Source of the DNA: Patiria pectinifera
Lineage: Eukaryota > Echinodermata > Asteroidea > Valvatida > Asterinidae
Direction: 5' to 3'
DNA: 64,000 nt
Assembly (NCBI GenBank): GCA_029964075.1
Contig: CM057142.1
Location: 1,875,770 to 1,939,769, forward strand
Part shown: piece after piece, positions 37,101 through 51,200 of the stretch
Position numbering within the stretch: the first letter of the stretch is position 1
Layout: every line of letters begins with the position of its first letter
Notes under the pieces: model-generated
Told to the model about the DNA's origin: nothing
The model's database searches: none
What the model saw: the letters and a program-made list of their open reading frames with translations, nothing else
Position numbers and translations under genes: made by a program

Positions 37101-40100
37101 CCTAAATGGGGAATGGGGTCTTAAAAGCCAGATAAAAGTTACCGGTACTAACATACATGTTACATGTTTTTGTAACTTCAAAGAATTAGAGTAGAATAAA
37201 TGACGGGCAACCATTAGAAAATTGGATGTCCGAATTGAACTTGAAAACAACGTTTTTAATTCACTGAATTTTGATGTTTTACATATTTGCAAAACTAAAT
37301 GAGGTACGCAAAATAGCCTTAAGGGTGCCCAAAAGTTGAAAAGATACCTCTAAATTGCTAAAAACGGAAATAGAATTACAGTAGTTATTTAACTTAAATG
37401 TTTCTAATTTGCAGAAAGTGTTTCATATTCTACAAATTGCCCAAATACAGGTACCGGTACAGGTAGACTTTTGGTATTTAATTTTAGGACCCGTTGGTGC
37501 TGTAATCAAATTCTAATCGTGGTATTAAGCCTTAATAGTTTTGTCGATTTGTCTGAAAAGTTTTTGCAAAGAGTTCTGACTTTGCTGTGTATCGTTTCGC
37601 ACCGTAAATTATTTCCATGCATCCCAATAAATTGCTGCTGACATCAATTTTAAGAACACTAATGGGTGATGAAAAATGGCCAATACCGGGTAGTATCAAA
37701 GGCTTTTTGCGGGCTGCCTCGTGCCTCCTATTTTATGCTTTCAAGTTGAGCCATTAGCATGATAGAGAGGCCATCCTACACTGGGACTCACCCCAAGGAA
37801 GATATTGTTAGAGGAATTGAATCCAGCCGCATAGATCCTTGCCGCGTGCGGCGGGTCCCGATCACAGATGATACGACAAGCAAACCTGGATATCGTACTC
37901 TCCGCTACCGTACACTCTTCCTGCGACTTGGCGCCCGGTACCGTGTCCATGACGACGAAATCGATGACGGGCTCGGTGGAACGACCAATCTGAAATGGTC
38001 GAAAGCGGAAAGAGGGTGCACTGTTACAAGACAGACCAAGTTTTACACTTGACAAAAGTAGGGTTGGTGATTTCCTATCTTTGCAGTTTGAGAAGGTCTG
38101 TTAATATTGTGTTTCTTCCTTTAAATTTCTAGCCATTTTAAGTTGTTTTTTTTACAGGGTTCTTGAAGGGCTTAAAAGCTGTTCTAAAAGGGTTGCCATT
38201 CCTAAAAGGGTCCCTTGATCTACAATTTCCTGCTTTGCTTTTAAATTTCCGGTATTTCCTGTCCTTGTCAATTAAATGTGCAAGAAATGTTACTGGTTTC
38301 AATGAAGTTAAATACTACATGTACTACCGGTATAAACAAACTTTTTAAACTTATTTGTTCAACGATGATCCAGATATGTACATTTTACTGTATGCACATT
38401 GTAGGCCTACCAGGTATCTTATTATTCTTCAGTATTTCACTCATTCATATGTAATATTAAGTTTACTCTACATAAAAACATAGTTAACTTTGACCATTTT
38501 TGGCAAGCATTTTTAAAGTTAACTACATGTACACATGCAGAAATATTGTGGAGTGAATTCCCCAAACCCCTCCCCCCCCCCATTTTAAAAAAAATGCACA
38601 ACGAAATAAAACTCTGATTTCAGCTTAAGGAAAAGCATGTTATGACTGTACTATTGTTATACAAAATGTACCACTGGAAACCATTAAAATGCTGCATGTA
38701 ATGAGCTGTATTAACAGATGGCAACCATAATGCGATAATGGCCAATCACTTGGATATTAAAAAGACACATTGCAGTCAAGCTGAACACAGCCTGGGGTTG
38801 CTTCAAAGTACACATAACCCTGGAGTTAGTGGCTTATTAATGATGTGAGTCATATGATGTTGAAGTCATGGAACAGTATTAGTCAAGAATCTGATGAATA
38901 TTCAACAACTGGATTATCACATGATAGCCTCTAATACATGTATCTTATCAGATGCAGATTCATGAATATTCATGAGCCATAGTCAAATGTTCTAGCAGTA
39001 GGAGATGGACCACGGCCGCCACTCACCTGGAACATACCAGCTGAGGGACACTCCAAATGCAAAACAAACTTTTGAATATTCAATCATCAGACAATCACAT
39101 AATCTAGCAGACAAGGATGGACCATTGGCATCACTCACCTGGAACATGTCAGTGTTGTTGTCTGATGAATATTCAACAACCACTGTCTGATGTCTTGATA
39201 ATGTGTAGGCTATGGTGTGCTTGCCTTTCTTGGGGCTCTGACAGGAGAACAAAATAATGCAGGTACACCATAATGAGTGTAGTAAGAGTGAGTCAGTAGA
39301 CCTTACGCATTGCAGGTATCTTAAGAGACTGTTCCTTGTTGACTCTAGTAACAATGAATGCACCAAAGTATTACTCATGCCTGTGCAAGCTATACAAAAC
39401 TGTAACTCCACCTTATTGGAGCCTACAGTTTAAATGAACTTACATTTTTAGAAAAAAAAGAGAATCACCTCAGTGCACATGAAGGAACATATTCAGATGG
39501 CCATGTACATGTAAGGCTCTGGTGTGTGGACCGACCGCATGTGCCAGTACCGTATCTACATGTAAAGACCTTTTCACACTACAGCCTCTCAACCCAGGTT
39601 GAACTCAACCCTGGGCGAACCAAGTGCCGCCCCGTGTTGATGGATTATTTTTCAACTCCACGTTCAACCCCACATTGTTTCTTGCAAATGGACCTTATTT
39701 CACTCCGTACTACCGTTTTGAACCCTGGCGAAAGTTTCAACCAGGTTGAAAATCTCAACCCTGGTCTGGAGCAGGGTTGAGTTCAACCCTGGCCGAAATC
39801 AATCTCGGGGTTGACGCAGGGTTGACGCGGGGTTGAACATTTTCAAGTGTGAAACGCCGCATGTTTTCAACCCTGCATCAACCCCAAGATTTTAAGGGAA
39901 AGCATAATCCTCTTCCTCCCCAAAGCCTGTGATCCCCTGCCCTTGTGCCCCCCCCTTCAGACTTTGGGAGTGAAAATAACTGCCCCTCTCCAGAAAATGA
40001 GGCCTCCTACATAAATGTATTACATGTATGGCTCCCCCTACAAATTGGTTACGTTATTTGCATGTGTGTACTGGTTCAGGCTCGTATGGCACAGAGCAGC

Positions 40101-42166
40101 ACGACCAATTTGTATCTGATTGAGCTCAAACCCATAGCAGCTTCACAGGGGGGGGGGGAGGACTTGTGCATAGACTCAATTTTGTCCACTTACCTGCCCC
40201 CCTTTCTGTGGACTGACTTCATACTGTTTGTCTGGCTTGACGCCATTTGCCGTCTCCCTCTTAAACAGACCGAAGCGACTCCTCCGTCTGCCGCGATTGC
40301 CTGAAGGCAAACAGCCATTGTACCTGCACAGTGAAATACAGAAATGCACCAATTGAAATTTTGTATCAAAGATAAACAAGACAATGTGAGGTTATGTACA
40401 TGTATAGATCTGCATATTGTATTTTGCAGATGAATGTGATTAAATACAGTGTTTGTACAGAAAACAGAATTTTGAATTACATGTTCATGTACATGTAAAG
40501 TCACGTAAACTTTAACAAAGGTTGTGTTCTCCATCAACACTTTTGCATTATCTGTTTTATCAGTATTGGATGAAAAATATTGCTGGCTTACTCCCAGCCT
40601 GTTCAAGGACCCCAAAAATATTTAGATTTGTTTGTGTTTACTCATTGTTTGTGTTTCATCATTTTGAAAGCAAGTTGTTTTTTTGTAAAAGGGATATATA
40701 TAGCAGAATGCCAACCCACACACCCGAAGTACATACATGTAGTACATGTATGTACCCCATGTCTCCACAACTCGACCACCAAGCTTGATAAATACTTACA
40801 AACAATGGCATTCTTTAGTGGTTTTCAGGCAAAGATGACATCTTAACACTACATATTCACATCACTTGTATACAGTATGTACATGTACATGTACATGTAC
40901 AATCACTTGAACAGCTTCTGTACATTCCAAACGTACACGTACCAGTACTCTCAATCTCATCTTTAATATTCATTTATTCAGTTTACAAAAAAATTACATT
41001 ACTGTTGATAAGGAGAAACACACTTTCTCCCTTTATCCAAAGTAGTAGCTACCGGTACATGTTCAAATGTAGGACCCAGTGCCGCTGATAAGATTAAGTC
41101 ATTGAAATCCACATAATTGATTGTGTTAAGATCAGTTTACATGGTGCGTACACATGGAACTAAACCCACGATAATTGAATTGTTCGGAACTGGTTCAGAC
41201 TTTATACCGGTAATGCACGCAGCTCAAAAATTTTCATTTTTGATAGAATTACCCCAGATCTTTTCTTGCAGAACTTTATAATTTCATGTATTGTAGGCCT
41301 ACAGCTCCTGTTAAGAAAAACAGAACTTTCTTTACACTACATTACAGACAGGTTAAAAAAAGGCTATTAAATAATCTGTGTAACTGCTGACAAAAATTAA
41401 ACTAAAAACACTGTTCACGTAAGATTAAAAACTCATTCACTACATACATGTATATGTATTTTGTAAAATTTGCCAGGAAAATCTTATATTCTCGGTGAGC
41501 AAAATCCTCAACGAAGGGGTGGAAATGTACAAGGGGAAAAAAGACATAAAACTTGATATTATCAATATCATCATGCTTCATGGCCCACAGTTTACTTAAA
41601 AACTGCATGCACTGATCTGTAGTTTCATAAATGAACTTTTGAATCACTCCCTATTTAAATTGCTTCCATCTGAGTACACACACTGAAGACAGTCAAAGTG
41701 AATATGACAAGACAAAAACATGTCTGTTGCCATGCCTAGCACATTTGGAGATAATTGACAAGAATTTATTGTACTGTGAGTGTGAGCCTGTGCCTGTGAG
41801 GTCAATGCACTACTTGAGGCCTGAAGCCCATCTGGTTTTTATTTGTACGTACATGTACTGGTAGCTACAGGGTGTCTATTTTCTTATTACTTGATGTAAT
41901 ATCCATCTGGAGATTATCATTGTGGAGGTAATTATCCTACAGATGATAAAAGGATTCATTAAACCTAACTCTCCAGGTATTTTTGATTAAAATTTCCAAA
42001 ATCCTCAGAAAAATTTACTGCTCTGCATACAGTAAAACCAATGGTGAAATTAAATGCTTACTTTTAAGTCAAGAGGCATTACATGACAGTAAGACAGAAA
42101 AAAAATGTGTTTAGGCCAAAAAAAAGTTCGGTTTCAAAAAATGGGCTTTGCTAAAAGTGGTGCGGC

Positions 42167-42202
<36 letters not shown>

Positions 42203-45200
42203 TTTTTTTTTTGCTTCAAATGACTGCAATAGTACAAACTAAACTGCAAACACATACATGTATATATGTGAGTCCCAAAGAAGCATAAGCTTATTCTCGA
42301 ACCCCAAACCCAAACAAAAAAAAAAATTAAAATTGTGCAGCAGCAGGATTCAAACCAGTGAGTTTGGTTGTTGTGGTTTTCACACATCATTGAAAAAAAA
42401 ACTTTTTTTTTTTTTTGCCGCGGCATGGCTACAGCGGGCGGCGCATACAGAAAAACCGGAGACTATTTCTTTTTGGCCTTATGGTAATGCCCTAAAAATT
42501 GTCCAGGTTGGTACACAAATGTAGACTGTAGGAAAATAATCAGAACCTGATAATTATATTTTGTAACTTTTTATGTCTGTCCGTCAGTCTTTTATATTTA
42601 TTTTTTAGTATATTTTGGCCGGGCACTACCACTTTCTAATTCCCGCAAACAAATTCCTCCAAAATTCACTTGGGTATTTCTGAGGGATCCAGGAACGTTA
42701 GGGTTAATTCGTCCATTCATTCCCTGAATTCCTTCATGCTTGAGAACAATCTAGCATGGCAAAACAAAATGTATACCGTACTACACCAAACAAAATAGAC
42801 AAAATATGAATCATCTGAACTATTTTGCTTCCTGTCTGAGGACAAGGTTTTCTGATTCCCTTGGAATCAAGAAAACACGCCCTTGTCCAGTGGAAGGTCC
42901 TTGATAAAATTAATATCCCACTGACAGAAAACAATTTCACCTGCACGACATGTGCTGAAAGGCATCTGAGGCCCCAGTACCTGGACTGAGTGAAGGGTAA
43001 ATGTCACCTTGATATTTCACACTGTGTAAGAATGTGTGGATCACAAACCCCCTACTATGTCTTGCTGTACTCAGCTTGGCTGACAGTGATGTCTCAAGTA
43101 CAAGGGCTAAATTTCTTCCGTGAACCTTTACACATACGTGTAAAAGCATGAATCTGTATTTATGAAAGATTGTTTTCTTGTGCGTGTACACGTACATGGA
43201 CATATATGTAATGGGTAGGTTCGTGTACAAATACTGTACATGTACTGGTACATGTATCAATTCATTGAAGTTTATGAGATTTTGAGTAGTTTGTAGCAAT
43301 TAAAATAAATATACAGTATTAACTTTTAAGCTAAAAAATAGTACTACCGGTTCCATTCTGTGATGCACTTGGAATACAATTTCCAGAAATTTACTCCCCC
43401 CCCTTACATCATATTTTGGAGTTGCAGAACTCAATTTGTAACAATCATGTCTGCACATACCGGTACATTGTACACATGTAGCCCAAAATATTGGCACAAT
43501 GTTGCTATAGAATAGACCTTATGCGTTAGAGGCAATGGCTTTGTATTGCACGGATAGGTACCGGTATGAGTAAACCATTTGTGCATTTATTGTTACTCAA
43601 TTAAAATAAGAAAGAAACCATCTGAGATACCCGCAATGAATAAGGTCTATTGAACCCTTCCAATGCTTCCAATGACAACCAGGTGTAAATCACATATGTG
43701 TACATGAGGCTGCAGTGCTATGGTGACTGTTGTCACTCAGACAACAATTTCTTTTGTCATCGCCAGGTGAACACTCTTTGCAAGGTTATGAACCGATGGT
43801 ATGGCCTTTCTTCACCGTGATTTAATTACTCAGCTTGATTGAGTTTGTATGAAACCTTTACCGGTACCTGTACACAGCGATGCAGCCACATTTACTACAA
43901 TGTTTAGAATCTCTTGTCCAGATATTATAAAATACATGTACATGTGGAACTGGATATTCATGTACCGGTACCAATGTTATATTTCAAATAGAAATGTGTG
44001 AACGTGAAATGTGTGAACGATCAATCTGGAGAATTGTCCAAGTATGAAATATCTGTATGTAATTTTGTACAGAAAATGAAGAATTCCTGCACTTAAGCTA
44101 AGAGCAAAACAAGTTCCAAATTTTCAATTTGCATAATGTACACACTCAATGTACCTAATATAATCGTCTAGTATCGTGTCCTGTTCATTACTGCACTAGG
44201 TACGGTACACATGTATGTATTGGAACATGTATACATTTTGTAATTAGTTTTTAAATGTGTGTGAAAGCCCCAGTTGCCTTGCAAAATGACCAACATGGGG
44301 CCTACAGTTCATCCTTTCTACGTTAATACACAATTCTAAAGGGTTTAAACAACAGTACCGTACAAAAATCTGCAAACACATCTGTTCTGATGTGTACAGT
44401 ACATGTACCGGTACATGTACGTGCTCATTTATCTTCAATGCCCAACTCTACAAATGAACCATGAACTTATTGCATGAACTAGGCCTCCAACGAGACCAGT
44501 CAAGCATCGATTCGATCGCCGCAAAGCCGCAAGACAACCACAGAAGGATACCCCTGCTCACGGAAAAAACCCAGGGTTTTCCTTGTGCAACATTCGCAGC
44601 AACGCAGAGCATCAAACGTGATGACATTGCTAGTGGCGATTGTCAGTGGCTCATCAGAGAGAATGAAATGAGAGGACTTGGCGATGATGCGGTGGTGGAG
44701 GAGACACTCCGGTGAGCTGAAGGGGCTTGAGACGCCAAAGATGATGATGAAGTATCATTGATCACCAGACACATCCCAAACCAAACGCAGGATCCTGGCG
44801 AGGGATTACCGCGCTGAGCCGCAACGACAAATTGCTATGCACTCTAGTCTCAGCATCGGCTTGCTACATGTATGATGCCGCCACTCAAGATAATCATATT
44901 ATTACTCACGGGATAAAGTACATACATGTACAGTGTCTTTCTAAGGGACTTTCCTTTTTGTTTCATGTACAAAATGTACATAATTGTACTAACAATACCG
45001 GTACATGCTTTGATAAAACATTCATGAGTTTATTATCATTTTCCAGGTTGTCAGTAATTTTTTTTTTAATGCTTCATGTACCGGTTCGTGGTATCAAAGA
45101 TGCTTGCAAATTTAATGTCTTAAATGTAAATCCCTGTAAAATTGTATGTGCGTGTAGGCCAATACAGGGTGAGTAAAAAAGAAACGAAACCCAAATGTCG

Positions 45201-48200
45201 GGACCATTGTGTTAGTGAAGTTCTGCATGTAGCACTTTCAAAATCTAGGATATGAAAACCCAATTCATAAGCTTTCCTTTAGTACAAGAATCATTCAAAT
45301 CACTGAATTCACACACAATTCACACACATCCTTATGTGATTTGTTTTCATTTTGCTGAAAGAACACTGAACTTTTTGTGATCCGTGAACAGAACCTTAAA
45401 ACGGCGGTTATGTTTAAAACTCCGTAACTTGAAAAGTACATGAATGATTTGAATGATTCTTGTATAAGCTTATGAATTGGGCTTTCATATCCTAGATTTT
45501 GAAAGTGCTCCATGCGAACTTCACTAAAACAATGGTCCCGACATATGAATTTCGTTTTTTTTACTCACCCTGTATATTCAGTGAAAATCCAGATGTAACC
45601 AAAACTTCTTGGAATCATTCATACAATACAATGTAGATGATGGACAATTGTGCCATATGTAAGAATGTAAATAATTTATACAGCAGTAACTGGTGTTTAA
45701 TTGCAATTTGGCGAATTGAACACTTTGAATAATTTTTTAATCAAAATGTCTACTCCTAATCACCAAATAGAATGATTACATAATGAGCATGATTGTATCA
45801 CTACAGGTGCTCGCTCGTCTTATTATTATTCCATCATCGCAGGGTCCCAGCCTGTGTTCTGGATGCTAATTACATCGATGGGATTGATTCTAGCAGGACG
45901 GCTGGCTAACCGGACCTCACACCTTCACCAAATAGCCTCGGCTGTCATGGCATGCAATATTCAGCAGGCTAGTTGCCTTGTCTGTCATCTGTCGCTCTGG
46001 AGGCATCCTCTGCTAGGGCACTTATATTGTAAAGAACGTCATGTTGGCCTGTACCAATGTACATTGTATAACATGTACACCTGCAATGCACATCATGTAA
46101 TACTCAACATTTCCAGGAAACACACATTGTATTGTATCACATTATATTGTAAATTCCTCCATGATTGTGCTGGTATGTACTGCATGACCCTCAACTACAT
46201 ATTCAGTACGGTATGTCTCTCTAGTCCATGAAAATGTCATTTTAATGCCTTCTTATCTACATCCTTAAACTGCATTTTATGGCATAATTTGACTTGATGT
46301 AATTGAACATTTTATTTCAAATTACAGCCGCCCCCCCCTTTTATATTCTGATAAAAGATAAGATAAGTTTTAAAGACTATCAAATAATGAATCTGTCAAC
46401 ACAGATCTGATACACTGGACTATTAACAACCCTCCTGCAAACATACATTCTGTGCCAGGTACTTTCAGTCAAATCAATCAAGTGACTGTTTTCAACGGTT
46501 AAGAATTCCCAGCCTATGGTATACATGTAAAGCAGGATTGACTGGCTGTGAATGTTTATGTAACTTGACACAGCTTTGCTTTGACTGTGGGTGATTGATA
46601 AGCCAGTTGCGCCCACAACTTGCATGCTTTGTCAGTTCATGGTCTGTCCACTGAGTTTCACAAGTCACAGTGCTTAATGTACTTGTATGACCTGACTGCT
46701 GGTGACTAGCCTGTGTTATAGCAGGGGAAGTGGATGGAAATTTGACTGTTTGTGACTGTTTAAAAAGCAGTAGGATTAATCAGTCCATTATATTAAACCT
46801 CACAGTCATACCCCCCCTCCCAAATCCTTGAAATGGTAGAGTTATACTATCAATCCAGGCACACTATCACATCAATATCACAGGGCCCCCTCTAATGGCA
46901 AAAGCATTTGTGCTACTGTAGCTATTGTTCGGATAATGCATCACACAGGGCAGTTGCTTTGTACAATTTAGCATTCACAACGGTTCCTCATTGAAAATGG
47001 CCCAAGCGTGAGTGTACAGTGATCATGTACTGTGAAGTGCAAAACCTATTTTGTATCCATAATGTTACATACTTCACCCTGACGCAAAATTCCATCTGAT
47101 AAATCCGAAATGTTTTTTCAAAATCAGTTTTTAGTGTGCATCATCACCTTAGTTCTTCTGTAGATACCGTAGTACCGGTATAATACGTTTTGTACAAAAT
47201 ACATGTACATCTGGTTGGGGAAGGGAGGCTCACAAAGTGTGTGTGACCTGTCACTGTGGAGTATGAAACCAATAGATGGATCCATAAGGCCTTCGCTATG
47301 CACATGTACCGTATGTACAGTCAACAACATGAGCGCCTCTCCAATGCTGCACTGTACGTTCCAGCTACGCATGTCGTGCCCGCGTACATGCATGTCGTGC
47401 CCACGTGCATGCATGTCAAGCCTGTGTGCATGCATGTCGAGCCCGCGTGCATGCAAGTCGTGCCTGCGTGCATGCACGTCAGACTTTTGTGGACGTACAT
47501 GTACATGTATATCGGACATCAATCACAACTGTGAGACCGGTAGGTCAAAATACCATTGGGCAGGGATTACAATGGATCGGTCTGTTGGGATTAAGACCAG
47601 GGCTGCAAACGTTCAATGCATGGTGCATTGATCATTCTGACCTGATATGAGGTCAATGCAAAGCCACTTTGGCCATTGTGAGTTTACTGTTGCACTTTAT
47701 GAATTATGGTTTTATTGGGCAGCAGGATTTGTGGTCAGTAGGTACATACCGATAGACTTATACCAGCAGATTTCAGATTTTGTGTCTGTAGATTTTGCGT
47801 ACTGAAAATTTCAGTTCTGTCAGTTATTGGTGTCTACCGTAGTTGCGTAATGAGCACTAAATTTCCCAATAACTTTTTGCTGGTCCGGGAGGGCCATCTG
47901 ACTAACTGACTGACTCACTGCGACTTGTAAGCTGGGCAGTGTTATCATACATGTATACATGTAGGATAACTCAGTTAATGCTGCAAGAATGGGTTAAATC
48001 CGGGCGAATGAGTAGACTTTCATGTAATGTATTAAGACTTCCAGTGAATATCCATTCTAAATCAATTGAATAGAATTTTGTGCACTCTTGGACCAGCTTT
48101 ACTGCCTGCCTGACTGACTGACTGTCGCTTGTGAGTCAGGCAGTGTTACATGTATCATATAAAATTACCCACTAACGGTAATGAAAGGGCTAACTCCGGC

Positions 48201-51200
48201 CACTTGTAGACAACACGTAGGAAAAGACTTCCAGTGAAAAGCAATTCTGAATTCTGTGCACTAGGGGACCAGCTTCACTAGACTTGTCTAGTCTTCTTAT
48301 AATACTTAGAAATGAACAAAGCAAGTCACATTGTCTGAAGCACATGGGTGCAGCTTGAGACTGGAAAGCATGATAAGCCTTACCCTAGAATGACCAGTTC
48401 ACCGTATTTGACCGTTGAGCATCCCAGTGAGGACTTCTTGGCATCTGTGTCAATTTCTTGGAAGTTGGCTGGGATCTCCAGCCTCTGCACCAGGGATTTG
48501 GGGTTGGGGGAGACCTCCAAGGTGTCTTCGGGTTCTGCGTTCCTGGAAAAAGAACAATTACAAATTGGTAATAATAAAAAATCATAATAAAGATGCAAGG
48601 TTTCCGGTAGCATCATGAAGACAAATTTCTTTTGCGGCCGTTTGTGGTTCTGAACATACCGTAACCACACATGTATACATGTACGGTACATGTACATGTA
48701 CCGTACATGTACAATGTACATGTATAAAAAAAATATGAAGATTACCCGTACGTGCACGATTGCAACACCATTTCTATGCGAATGTATGCAGGCAGATGTA
48801 TGCAGGCACGATGAATGGTGATTGAATCAAATGAGGATTCTGGAGGATTGAGGATGAATGGTGATTGAAGCACATGAGGATTTTGGAGGATTGAGGATGA
48901 ATGGTGATTGAAGCACAAGAGGATTTTGGAGGATTTTGGATGAATGCATTTTGAGGCAGGACTGTCTGATGATTTTGAAGGATTTGGCGTTGGTTATACT
49001 TCATTTAAACACGAGTGCAAAATTTTGGGATGAGGAGGATTTTGGAGGATTGACGATGAATGCATTTTGAGGCAGGACTGTCTGACAATTTTGAAAAATT
49101 TAGACGGAGTTGCAAAATTTTGGAGGATTTTGGAGGATTGAGGATGGTTTTTAGCAAAAAGGGCCTAGGGGGTTAGGAAGCTTTTGTTCACATGCATCCG
49201 AGGCCCTATCTTCCAACAGTTTGGCCCTGCTGTAAAGAGGTTAAATTTGATACTTTTTGGTATAACAAAATATTCCAACACAAAAATACACCTGCCTTGT
49301 GAATCATTAAAAAAAATTTTTTTTTAAAATCAAGCTTTCTATGCAAAACACTGGACTTAATGAATATATTTATAAACATGTTATAAATTTAAGACATTGA
49401 AATATTTCAGGCTGCAGTAGTTTGTTTCAGTTATGGCTATTAACAATTACCGCTACATACTTGATGTATTTTATGAAGTTAAAAAGTTAATACGTGTACA
49501 GTGATGCGGTAAATTTACTTACAAAAATATCATCACTGTTTATTTTTGTTTTTATCCCTTTCTTTGGCGGGGCGGTGTGGCTGCATGGAAGAGTCTATGG
49601 ATAATCAGCTTGTACATTTTGTACATCTACCACATGGGGACATGTACCACACGGATACATACGGAAAAACACGGATTTCCCCTTGAAATCGGAAACAGTA
49701 CTGCAATGAATATCCTGCTTTAGTTGTAATGTAGTTGCTCTGGGTCATTTGTGGGATGAATTGTGATTTCTTGTGGCTTAAGGAAAAAACAGAACACACC
49801 AACCAGTGACCAGAAAGGGAAGTACACACGGTACTGATACTAATGAAAATAAACACACATGCATTTTTCAAAGTAACAGCCATGATGTCACCAAAACGCT
49901 TGTGAATAAGGAACTTATGGGACATTTACATTATTTACGCAGGGAAATACATGTAGATGTAAACTTTAGCCTACATATTAGCGACAAGTTTGACTATGTA
50001 CAGCATGCTGCATTCAAAATGTTTCATTGTCCTTAGTGCATTTTTTGTTTGTGACAAGTTCACTTTTTTCACCTCATGGAATAGAACATTCAATCTGTCA
50101 CCTCATGAAATTATTCTTACCATTGCACTCATAAACATTCATTATTTGTATTCGAACCAGCCCACCGATCCTGTAGCTCGGTGGTCGAGTGGTAAGACAT
50201 CTGCACTAGAAAGCAGGAGGTCGTGGGTTAGAGTCCCACCCGAGTGATTTTTTCCAACTTTCACTCGGGAGGTAACGCACTGGGTATACAGTGTTTAAAC
50301 GTCGGTGAAGGGCAAAACCTAATTTGATTCATTATTTGTATGCTTTTAACCTGTAAGTTTCTGCATCTCCTTTGATTTTGTTTAGGCTCTCCTGCTTTGT
50401 TACCTGTAGGCTGTAGACATATACAAGTATGCGTGACTACCAGCTAAACTGATACCTGTAGACGTATACATGTACGGTATGCGTGACTACCAGCTAAACT
50501 GATACTGGTAGCTGGTACACGTATACTTTGTAATTTAAATTAATCAACCAATCAGACAAGTTGCAATGTGTATTGTGCCTCAATTACACAAAGACATTTA
50601 TAAATGTATGAATTCTTTTTTCTTCACGTGAATGAAAACAATTACTCATGGTAATAATTTGATCTATGCTTTGTGAGATAGTTTCCTCTCAGGTTTCATT
50701 TCAAAGCTGTTTGCAGGTGCAGAGCTGTAATTCATAGTTTCCACATTTTCTTTTGCCCGGAGGCGAGGTTTCTAGGGGGAGATCGATCCTTTCAAACTCC
50801 AATGCTAAACACACAATGGTTTCTGTTTACATTCCCTATTCAATAGCAGGGGACGACCCACGCCTTGCTGTTTTAGAAATGTTTTTCTCAAGGTCATCAA
50901 GTTCATAATCTGACAAAGGACAGTATTGAATTGCTGGATTACTCGGTGAAATTCAGCAGAAAATTGGTCTCGTACGCCACACATTTACAGTCGAGTCTCG
51001 TTAATACAAACTCGTTGGGACCTTGCCAAATTGTTTGTTATATCAGAATTTTGTATTAAGAGGAACATCAGTCCCATTCATTGTGCACATAAATGCACAG
51101 TCAGGACTAAGGCTTTATGTTTCTTATAACCAGAATTTTGTATTAACAGAGTTTGTACTAACGAGATTCGACTGTATAACCTTTATACATGTACATGTAC

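Larger units (their letters stand above)
27994..37791 (-). other. Pellino intron 5 (9.8 kb)
   Basis: No supported exon. Holds several hairpins (29605-29720, 29939-30006, 30929-30964), MITE D (32033-32200), repeat E (31870-32340), the GGATTTTG-type repeat (33480-33670), and ACATGT microsatellites (28465-28493, 31980-32003, 33829-33853, 35463-35492, 35661-35688). Confidence 0.7.
40324..48383 (-). other. Pellino intron 2 (8.1 kb)
   Basis: No confident exon. Contents: MITE A copy 3 (42113-42478), a TA-flanked long-TIR element (45165-45572), repeat B copies (about 47890-48290), a 21-bp minisatellite (47371-47480), a GC-richer patch with an open frame (44461-44820), and many ACATGT and TACCGGTA motifs. 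Confidence 0.7.

Noticed and set aside
37741-38055. A 104-codon minus-strand frame as one coding unit
   Set aside because: Only 37792-37989 is coding. The ends of the frame run into the introns past a clear acceptor and donor.
47124-47650. Cys-rich or His-rich repeat peptides of 80-142 codons in several frames
   Set aside because: A 21-bp tandem repeat keeps all frames open; no splice sites or homology support any of them.
50160-50250. tRNA gene
   Set aside because: It sits inside a 175-bp insert with 15-bp target duplications and a non-tRNA tail, so it is a SINE.
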